DNA of 11,451 nt, from assembly GCA_902783535.1 (NCBI GenBank), contig CACZRJ010000094.1:1-11451 (forward strand), in the 5' to 3' direction. Within the stretch, counting starts at the first letter, position 1. Each line of letters opens with the position of its first letter. The stretch is from an uncultured Ruminococcus sp. (lineage in GTDB: Bacteria > Bacillota > Clostridia > Oscillospirales > CAG-382). Shown here piece after piece: positions 5,787-11,451 of this stretch. The position numbers and the translations under genes were made by a program. The notes below the pieces were generated by a model. The model was given only the letters and a program-made list of their open reading frames with translations. It was not told the DNA's origin and ran no database searches.

Positions 5787-6532
5787 CGAGAAAAATGATT
5801 ATCGCGCCGTTCGCTTCCGTTGTGGAAGAACCCGAACTGATCAGCCAGCAGCTGGATGAAATGCTGTATGGAGAGACTTGCGAAGTGCTCGGAGAGAACG
5901 GGTCGTTCGCGCATGTCCGGACGAACGGCGGCATCGACGGATTCACGGAAAAGAAAAACTTATATGAGATGCTCCACGAGCCGACGCGCGTCGTCTGCAA
6001 ACCGTTTGCGGATCTGCTTTGCGAGAGCAGGGACTGCTTCCGGCCGATGATGACGCTTCCCCGCGGCAGTATGGTCGACGTCGGTTATTCGCATGAGGAA
6101 AAGAAATACGCGTTTGCCGTCCTTCCGTCCTACAGGATCTGGTATATCCAGCAAACCGCCGTGCGCCCCTTCCGCGCAGGGAACAGAAAAGACATCGTTG
6201 AAGACGCTCTCTCCTATCTGGGCACGCAATACCGCTGGGGCGGAAGAACGCCTGCCGGGATCGACTGCTCCGGACTCGTTATGATGGCCTACGGGATGAA
6301 CGGGATCCGTCTCGGGAGAAAACCCGTTCCGGAATCCGCGGACGGATTCGTAAAAACGGAAAAAGAAAACCTGAAACCGGGCGATCTTCTGTATTATCCT
6401 TGGCATGTGGCGATGTATATCGGCAACGGGAAAATGATCCATTCGTCCTCGACCGCCGGGGGCGTCGTCGTTGCCGACGCGGACAGCCGTCCCGAACTGC
6501 TTTGCATGATGACAAAGCCCGATCTGGAATGA
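5783..6532 (+). CDS. NlpC/P60 cysteine peptidase with SH3-like N-terminus, apparently cytosolic
   Basis: A 249-residue protein: two probable SH3b-like domains (about 5-65 and 68-130) followed by an NlpC/P60 domain (about 135-245). The catalytic triad can be read as Cys162 in GIDCSGL, His208 in WHVAMYIG and His220 in MIHSSS; YRWGG at 150-154 is also typical. The architecture resembles YkfC-type gamma-D-glutamyl-L-diamino acid endopeptidases, which cut murein peptides during recycling. There is no signal peptide or membrane segment: the N-terminus MTRKMIIAPFASVVEEPEL is charged and short of hydrophobic residues, so the protein should stay in the cytosol, in line with recycling rather than wall turnover. 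ATG at 5783 overlaps the HAD stop (ATGA), with GGAGG 7 nt upstream. A role in trimming the nearby SCIFF peptide is possible but only suggested by position. Confidence 0.9.
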   Translation: MTRKMIIAPFASVVEEPELISQQLDEMLYGETCEVLGENGSFAHVRTNGGIDGFTEKKNLYEMLHEPTRVVCKPFADLLCESRDCFRPMMTLPRGSMVDVGYSHEEKKYAFAVLPSYRIWYIQQTAVRPFRAGNRKDIVEDALSYLGTQYRWGGRTPAGIDCSGLVMMAYGMNGIRLGRKPVPESADGFVKTEKENLKPGDLLYYPWHVAMYIGNGKMIHSSSTAGGVVVADADSRPELLCMMTKPDLE

Positions 6533-7959
6533 GCGCGGCAGAGATCAGCAGGGAAGAGATCCTGCGGCAGCACGAAATCGCGCTTTCGCTGCGCGCATCG
6601 GTCGCCGGTGCGAAAGCGATGGTGAGAACGTTCGGATGCCAGCAGAACGAGGCGGACGGCGAGAGGATCGCCGGAGAACTGACGGACTGCGGGTATCTGC
6701 TGACGGACGACATCACACAGGCGGACGTCGTCATACTGAACACATGCGCCGTCCGGGAGCATGCCGAGAACCGCGTGCTCGGGATCATCGGCTCCATGAA
6801 AAAAGAAAAAGAAAAACGGCCGGGAATGAAGATTGGCATGAGCGGATGCATGGCGCAGGAACCGCACCGGCAGGAACAGTTGAAAAAGAACTATCCCTTC
6901 GTCGATTTCCTGTTCGGCACGGATCAGGTCCACAGGATCCCCGAGATCATGCGGGACGTGCTCGGCAAACGCGGTCAGAGACAATATATTTCCGAACTTC
7001 CGCATGCCGAATTCGGCGTGATCACGGAAGAAACGCCTGTCGCGAGGACGAGTTCGTATCGCGCGCTGGTTTCCGTGATGTACGGCTGCAACAACTTCTG
7101 CTCCTACTGCATCGTTCCGTATGTGCGCGGACACGAGCGGAGCCGCCGCCCGGAGAATGTTCTGGATGAAGTCCGCGAACTGGCGGATGCCGGCTACAGG
7201 GATATCATGCTGCTCGGGCAGAACGTGAATTCCTACCGCGGAGAGACCGGTGAAAACGGGAACGTCATCAAAACGTTTCCCGAACTGCTTTCGGAGTGCG
7301 CCTCTCTGGACGGGGATTTCGTGCTCCGGTTCATGACTTCGCATCCGAAAGACGCTTCCGACGACCTCATTCGCGTGATGGCTTCGCATCCGAAGATCGA
7401 GGACCGGTTTCACCTTCCGTTTCAGTCGGGAAGCAACCGGATCCTGAAGGAGATGCGGCGGAGATATACGAGAGAGTCGTACCTGGAAAAGGCAGAGAAG
7501 ATCAAATCATATCTGCCGGGCGCTGCGCTGACTTCGGACGTCATCATCGGATTTCCGACGGAAACGGAAAAAGATTTTCTGGACACGGTCGATCTGGTGG
7601 AATCCGTCCGGTTTGATATGCTTTACATGTTCCTGTATTCGCCGAGGCGAGGAACAGACGCCGAAAAAATGGACGGCAGGGTCCCGCATGACGAACAGGT
7701 CCGGAGATTCGAATATCTTTCCGGGATCCAGAACCGGATCGCGGAAGAAAAAAACAAGGCTATGGTCGGCAGAACCGTCCGCGTTCTGTCGGACGGAGCG
7801 GATGACAAGGGCGTCTGCACCGGACGCACGACGCAAAACAAGATCATAACACTGGATAAAAATATCCCGGCGGGAACGTTCTGCACGTCTGTTGTGACGG
7901 ACGCGGGCCAGTACACGCTGACAGGCCGGGTGGAGGAAAATACATGGACGAATCATTGA
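6529..7959 (+). CDS. miaB: tRNA-2-methylthio-N6-dimethylallyladenosine synthase MiaB
   Basis: Radical SAM methylthiotransferase that converts i6A37 to ms2i6A37 in tRNAs reading UNN codons. 476 residues. Domains: an N-terminal extension (1-30), the UPF0004 domain with auxiliary-cluster cysteines C37 (RTFGCQQNEADGERIAG), C73 (NTCAVRE) and C107 (SGCMAQ), the radical SAM barrel with YGCNNFCSYCIVPY at 185-198 (C187, C191, C194), and a TRAM RNA-binding domain (about 411-470). RTFGCQQNE and YGCNNFCSYCIVPYVRG separate it from MtaB and RimO. ATG at 6529 overlaps the previous stop as ATGA; no good Shine-Dalgarno is seen, so re-initiation by coupling is likely. The ATG at 6619 (residue 31) would drop an extension that clostridial MiaB proteins commonly have. 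The synteny with the next genes is conserved in Firmicutes. Confidence 0.96.
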   Translation: MSAAEISREEILRQHEIALSLRASVAGAKAMVRTFGCQQNEADGERIAGELTDCGYLLTDDITQADVVILNTCAVREHAENRVLGIIGSMKKEKEKRPGMKIGMSGCMAQEPHRQEQLKKNYPFVDFLFGTDQVHRIPEIMRDVLGKRGQRQYISELPHAEFGVITEETPVARTSSYRALVSVMYGCNNFCSYCIVPYVRGHERSRRPENVLDEVRELADAGYRDIMLLGQNVNSYRGETGENGNVIKTFPELLSECASLDGDFVLRFMTSHPKDASDDLIRVMASHPKIEDRFHLPFQSGSNRILKEMRRRYTRESYLEKAEKIKSYLPGAALTSDVIIGFPTETEKDFLDTVDLVESVRFDMLYMFLYSPRRGTDAEKMDGRVPHDEQVRRFEYLSGIQNRIAEEKNKAMVGRTVRVLSDGADDKGVCTGRTTQNKIITLDKNIPAGTFCTSVVTDAGQYTLTGRVEENTWTNH

Positions 7960-8342
7960 GAAAAGCGATCGAGGACTTTTTGACGGCGTTCCGCAACTGT
8001 GAGGCTGTCAGGAGACACAACGAGGCCAAGGAAGCCTATCTGTCCGACGGGCATCTGCTGACACTCGTCGCGGAGTACAACATGCAGGGTCAGATCCTTC
8101 GCGACGAAGGCGCCAAGCCCGAGCGCGACGAACAGCTGATCGCTGAAATCACCGCAAAGCTGAAAGACACTTACGATGAGATCATGCGCGACGAAAAAAT
8201 GGCCGCGTTCACGAAGGCGCAGGACGAGATCACGGCGATCCTTCAGGATATCAACAAAGGCATTCAATCCATCGTTCAGCCCGAGTCCGTCGAGGGCGGA
8301 GCCTGCAGCGGGCAATGCTCCACGTGCGGCGGATGCCGCTGA
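7944..8342 (+). CDS. YlbF/YmcA family protein (RicA-like by position) with C-terminal Cys cluster
   Basis: A 132-residue, almost wholly helical protein of the YlbF/YmcA family. In B. subtilis YmcA, YlbF and YaaT (RicA, RicF, RicT) form a complex that binds 4Fe-4S clusters and affects RNase Y-dependent mRNA processing, competence, biofilm and sporulation. Residues 1-110 form the charged helical domain (LRKAIEDFLTAFRNCEAV near the start); a short linker leads to GGACSGQCSTCGGCR at the end, with C121, C125, C128 and C131 in a C-x3-C-x2-C-x2-C pattern suited to an iron-sulfur cluster. ATG at 7944 lies inside the miaB end (16-nt overlap) with GGAGG 7 nt upstream. It sits between miaB and mutS, where B. 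subtilis has ymcA, so the YmcA/RicA identity is favoured over YlbF/RicF; sequence alone does not settle this. Confidence 0.85.
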   Translation: MDESLRKAIEDFLTAFRNCEAVRRHNEAKEAYLSDGHLLTLVAEYNMQGQILRDEGAKPERDEQLIAEITAKLKDTYDEIMRDEKMAAFTKAQDEITAILQDINKGIQSIVQPESVEGGACSGQCSTCGGCR

Positions 8343-8359
8343 CGGAACGTTTGAAGAAA

Positions 8360-8365
8360 GGGGGG
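8360..8365 (+). promoter_or_regulatory. Poly-G ribosome binding site of mutS
   Basis: AAAGGGGGGAACC: a run of six G 7 nt before the TTG at 8373 and 13 nt before the ATG at 8379. The spacing decides the start in favour of TTG. The pairing is GGGG-type rather than the GGAGG used by most neighbours. Confidence 0.6.
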
Positions 8366-8372
8366 AACCGCC

Positions 8373-10946
8373 TTGGCAATGTCACCGATGATGGTGCAGA
8401 TCCAGCAGATCAAAGCAAATCATGAGGACTGTATCGTAATGTCCCGGATCGGGGATTTTTACGAGATGTTTTTTGACGATGCGAAAATCGCGTCGCGCGA
8501 GCTGGATCTTGTTCTGACGGGGAAGGACTGCGGTCTGGAGGAAAGAGCGCCGATGTGCGGCGTTCCCTATCATGCGCTGGATCAGTACCTGAGCAAACTT
8601 GTTTCGAAGGGATACCGCGTTGCGATCGTTGAGCAGCTCGAGGATCCCGCAACGGCAAAAGGACTGGTGAAGCGGGACGTCATCCGGATCGTGACGCCGG
8701 GCACGGTTACGGAAGGCGGATACCTCCGGGACTCGGAGAACAACTATCTTGCATCCGTATATACGGCTTCCGACGGCTTCGGCGTCGCGTTTGCAGACGT
8801 GTCCACCGGCGAGATCTTCGCGACCGAGCTTCTGGGAGCGAAAGCGGACGAGCGCCTCCTTTCTGAGGCCGCCGCCTACAGTCCTTCCGAGGTCATATAT
8901 ACGTCCGGCATGCCGGACGACCTTCTGAACCGGCTGACCGGGAGATACCGCTCCCTGATGACGGTCGTTCCGGCAGAAGAAAGAAACGACCTGGCGTTTG
9001 CGTATCGTTCCAGCTTTCCGGAAAGCGCGGCGGAGAACTACGGGATGCTTGCCGTCGGCCAACTGCTGCTTCAGCTTGCAAAAACGCAGAAGACGGACCT
9101 TTCCTATCTGAAGGAGCCGGTTTTCTACGAATCGGACCATTTCCTCGGCATCGATCAGTTTTCGCGCCGGAATCTGGAATTGTGCGAGACGCTGCGGACG
9201 GGAGAACGGCGGGGAAGTCTGCTCGGAACCATCGACCGTACGAAAACGTCCGCCGGCGCAAGACTTTTGAAAAAATGGATCGAAAAACCGCTCACGAACT
9301 GCGTCGCCATCCGGTCGAGGCAGAAGGCCGTCCAGGCGCTGTTCGACGACACGATCCTGCGAAACGATCTGATGACGTCTCTGCGAAGCACCGTCGACAT
9401 CGAACGTCTCACGACAAAACTTGTTTACGGGTCCGCGAACGCGCGAGACCTGAAAGCGCTGGAAAAAACGCTGAAACTGCTGCCGGCCGTGAAGGAAAAA
9501 CTCGAAAGTCTGAAAGGAAAAAGCGGCCTGCTTGACGGCCTGAATGCGAGACTGCACGCGCTGGAGGAAGTCGCCTCCGCCATCGAAAAAACCATCGACG
9601 AAGATCCGGCGATGGTTACGAAAGAAGGCGGGATCATCAAGCCCGGCTGCAATGCGGCGGTCGACGAACTGCGTTCCATCATGCATGACGGGAAATCCTG
9701 GATCTCCCGCATCGAAGAGACGGAACGGGAGCGGACCGGCATCCGCACGCTGAAAGTCGGGTACAACCGCGTGTTCGGCTATTACATCGAAGTATCAAAG
9801 AGTTTCGTCTCCCAGGTCCCGGAAGACTATATCCGCCGGCAGACGCTGACGACGGGAGAACGCTACGTCACGCCAGAACTGAAGGATATGGAGGCGAAGG
9901 TCCTCGGAGCGAAAGACCGTGACTGCCAGCTGGAATACGAACTGTTTTCTGCCCTTCGCGATTACGTGCTCGAATCTGTCCGCGATCTGCAGGAAAGCGC
10001 GGAGGCCGTTGCCGAACTGGACGTTCTCTGCTCCTTCGCCGAAATGGCGCGGGAATCCGGCTATACATGCCCGGACGTCGACGTCTCCGACCGGATCGAG
10101 ATCCGTGACGGACGTCATCCTGTTGTCGAAAAGCATCTCGACGGCGCCTATTTCGTCCCCAATGACTGTCAGCTCGACTGCGCTTCCAGCCGACTCCTGC
10201 TGATCACCGGTCCGAATATGGCCGGAAAATCCACATACATGCGGCAGATCGCGCTCATCGTCCTGCTTGCGCAGGTGGGATCGTTCGTCCCCGCATCGTC
10301 CGCGCGGATCGGCGTTGTGGATCATATTTTCACCAGGATCGGCGCATCGGATGATCTGGCGTCCGGCACGTCCACTTTCATGCTTGAAATGAACGAGGTC
10401 GCCGAGATCCTGAAAAACGCGACCAAGCGGAGTCTAATTATTTACGACGAGATCGGGCGCGGGACTTCGACATACGACGGCATGTCCATCGCTCGCGCCG
10501 TCGCGGAACACACCTGCGCCAAGGTCGGAGCGAAAACGCTCTTCGCCACGCATTATCACGAACTGACCGACCTGGAAGGGACAATCCCGGGCGTGATGAA
10601 TTATCATATCGCCGCAAAGAAAAGAGGCAACGACATCATTTTCCTGAGGAAGATCATCCGCGGCGCCGCGGACGACAGCTACGGGATCGAGGTTGCCGCG
10701 CTCGCCGGCGTGCCGAACGCCGTGGTCGGGCGTGCGAAGCAGATCCTTGCGGAGCTGGAGGAAACGGCCGGGGCGGATCGTCCGAAACGTCCGTCGGGGG
10801 ACAGCGGAGCGGACGAAGGAGAGATCTCCTTCGCGAACCTGTCTGCCGACGCAGCCGTGGAGAAGCTCCGGAGCACGGATCTGAACATGCTTTCTCCTTA
10901 CGAGGCGATGACGATGCTGTTTGAATTGAAAAAGATGGTGGATTGA
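8373..10946 (+). CDS. mutS: DNA mismatch repair protein MutS
   Basis: Mismatch-recognition ATPase of the MutS1 type, which binds mispairs and small loops as a dimer and recruits MutL. 857 residues, full length. Domain I carries the mismatch wedge motif GDFYEMFF (27-34; Phe29 and Glu31 contact the mispaired base). The connector, core/lever and clamp follow, and then the ABC-type ATPase domain with Walker A GPNMAGKST (613-621), Walker B IIYDEIGRGTS with Asp692/Glu693, and ATHYHEL in the H loop. The C-terminal region ends LSPYEAMTMLFELKKM, as in other MutS proteins. The start is taken as TTG at 8373 (protein begins MAMSPMM) because of the G-run spacing; ATG at 8379, two codons on, is the alternative. 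A 30-nt gap separates it from the YmcA-like gene, without a visible terminator or promoter, and mutL follows 2 nt after the stop. Confidence 0.97.
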   Translation: MAMSPMMVQIQQIKANHEDCIVMSRIGDFYEMFFDDAKIASRELDLVLTGKDCGLEERAPMCGVPYHALDQYLSKLVSKGYRVAIVEQLEDPATAKGLVKRDVIRIVTPGTVTEGGYLRDSENNYLASVYTASDGFGVAFADVSTGEIFATELLGAKADERLLSEAAAYSPSEVIYTSGMPDDLLNRLTGRYRSLMTVVPAEERNDLAFAYRSSFPESAAENYGMLAVGQLLLQLAKTQKTDLSYLKEPVFYESDHFLGIDQFSRRNLELCETLRTGERRGSLLGTIDRTKTSAGARLLKKWIEKPLTNCVAIRSRQKAVQALFDDTILRNDLMTSLRSTVDIERLTTKLVYGSANARDLKALEKTLKLLPAVKEKLESLKGKSGLLDGLNARLHALEEVASAIEKTIDEDPAMVTKEGGIIKPGCNAAVDELRSIMHDGKSWISRIEETERERTGIRTLKVGYNRVFGYYIEVSKSFVSQVPEDYIRRQTLTTGERYVTPELKDMEAKVLGAKDRDCQLEYELFSALRDYVLESVRDLQESAEAVAELDVLCSFAEMARESGYTCPDVDVSDRIEIRDGRHPVVEKHLDGAYFVPNDCQLDCASSRLLLITGPNMAGKSTYMRQIALIVLLAQVGSFVPASSARIGVVDHIFTRIGASDDLASGTSTFMLEMNEVAEILKNATKRSLIIYDEIGRGTSTYDGMSIARAVAEHTCAKVGAKTLFATHYHELTDLEGTIPGVMNYHIAAKKRGNDIIFLRKIIRGAADDSYGIEVAALAGVPNAVVGRAKQILAELEETAGADRPKRPSGDSGADEGEISFANLSADAAVEKLRSTDLNMLSPYEAMTMLFELKKMVD

Positions 10947-10948
10947 TT

Positions 10949-11451
10949 ATGGGTATCATCAATATTTTGGACGCGCAGACCGCGAATATGATCGCCGCAG
11001 GCGAAGTCGTGGACAGGCCGGCGTCCGCACTGAAGGAACTCCTCGAAAACGCGCTGGACGCCGGCGCGACCAGAATCTCCGTGGAGATCAAGGGAGGCGG
11101 CAGGGTTTTTCTGCGCGTGACGGACAACGGAAAAGGGTTCTACAGGGACGATATGCCGAAAGCATTGCTGCGGCACGCCACTTCAAAAATCAGTTCCGGT
11201 GAGGATCTGGATGCCGTCGGGACGTTCGGTTTCCGCGGAGAAGCGCTTGCCGCGATCAGTTCCGTATCGAGAATGGAGATCATTTCCCGCCAGCAGTCAG
11301 AAACGGTCGGGACCAGGCTGACATGCGACGAGAACGGCGTCGTTATGACGGATACCGGATGCCCGGAGGGAACTTCCGTCATCGTCCGCGATCTGTTTTA
11401 CAACACGCCGGCGCGGCAGAAATTCCTGAAGCGGGACGCGACGGAGACTTC
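10949..11451 (+). CDS. mutL: DNA mismatch repair protein MutL, N-terminal part, cut by the window edge
   Basis: GHKL-family ATPase that couples MutS mismatch recognition to strand incision. The first 167 residues are visible. Seen: AAGEVVDRP at 16-24, the ATP-binding motif I ELLENALDAGAT at 30-41 (Asn34, with Glu33 as the catalytic base), DNGKG at 59-63, RHATSKI at 75-81, the GTFGFRGEAL lid motif at 91-100, and DLFYNTPARQKFLK beyond it, which is the DLFxNxPAR signature of the family. The C-terminal dimerisation and endonuclease domain lies outside the window. ATG at 10949 begins 2 nt after the mutS stop, so the pair should be translated from the same mRNA; the upstream GGTGG is a weak ribosome site, which suggests coupling. 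Confidence 0.97.
   Translation, partial: MGIINILDAQTANMIAAGEVVDRPASALKELLENALDAGATRISVEIKGGGRVFLRVTDNGKGFYRDDMPKALLRHATSKISSGEDLDAVGTFGFRGEALAAISSVSRMEIISRQQSETVGTRLTCDENGVVMTDTGCPEGTSVIVRDLFYNTPARQKFLKRDATET

Noticed and set aside
6400..6528. Earlier TTG start of miaB at 6400
   Set aside because: It lies deep inside the NlpC/P60 gene without a ribosome site; the ATGA overlap at 6529 fits the pattern of the neighbouring junctions.
8343..8372. Separate promoter or terminator ahead of mutS
   Set aside because: The 30-nt gap holds only the G-rich ribosome site; no stem with a T run and no -35/-10 pair was found.
8382..9686. 434-codon minus-strand frame opposite mutS
   Set aside because: Antisense shadow of the conserved mutS frame, without any family motif.

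Overview
The window reads as a compact, moderately GC-rich chromosomal segment of a Firmicute, most likely a member of the class Clostridia. Three things point there: an intact SCIFF (six-cysteine ranthipeptide) precursor with its radical SAM maturase, which is close to a hallmark of Clostridia; the order miaB - YlbF/YmcA family gene - mutS - mutL, which matches the Bacillus subtilis order miaB-ymcA-cotE-mutS-mutL without cotE; and two textbook sigma-A promoters in short AT-rich gaps. I cannot name a genus. No tRNA, rRNA, CRISPR array, insertion sequence or phage gene is visible, and there is no gene-free stretch longer than about 90 bases.

Left arm (1-2139, minus strand): a two-gene operon read leftwards. 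tmcAL (tRNA-Met cytidine acetate ligase) is followed 4 nt later by a PLP-dependent Orn/Lys/Arg decarboxylase-family gene that runs off the left edge. It is driven by a perfect TTGACA-17-TATAAT promoter built from a tandem 13-bp repeat.

Centre (2140-5130, plus strand): ackA (acetate kinase) is divergent from tmcAL, and the two promoters appear to overlap. Just after ackA comes a second perfect consensus promoter, then the 50-residue SCIFF peptide gene, a strong imperfect hairpin, and the SCIFF maturase scfB. The SCIFF core has Gly at position 37, where the studied SCIFF peptides carry the Thr that accepts the thioether bond.

Right arm (5127-11451, plus strand): the maturase gene is directly continued by a HAD-family phosphatase, an NlpC/P60 cysteine peptidase without a signal peptide, miaB (tRNA methylthiotransferase), a YlbF/YmcA (RicA-like) gene with a C-terminal Cys cluster, mutS, and the start of mutL, cut by the right edge. 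Junctions are mostly stop/start overlaps (GTGA, ATGA, ATGA, a 16-nt overlap), so this looks like one long translationally coupled operon. It links RiPP maturation, probable cell-wall peptide recycling, tRNA modification and DNA mismatch repair. I saw no clear internal promoter after the one at 3428-3456.
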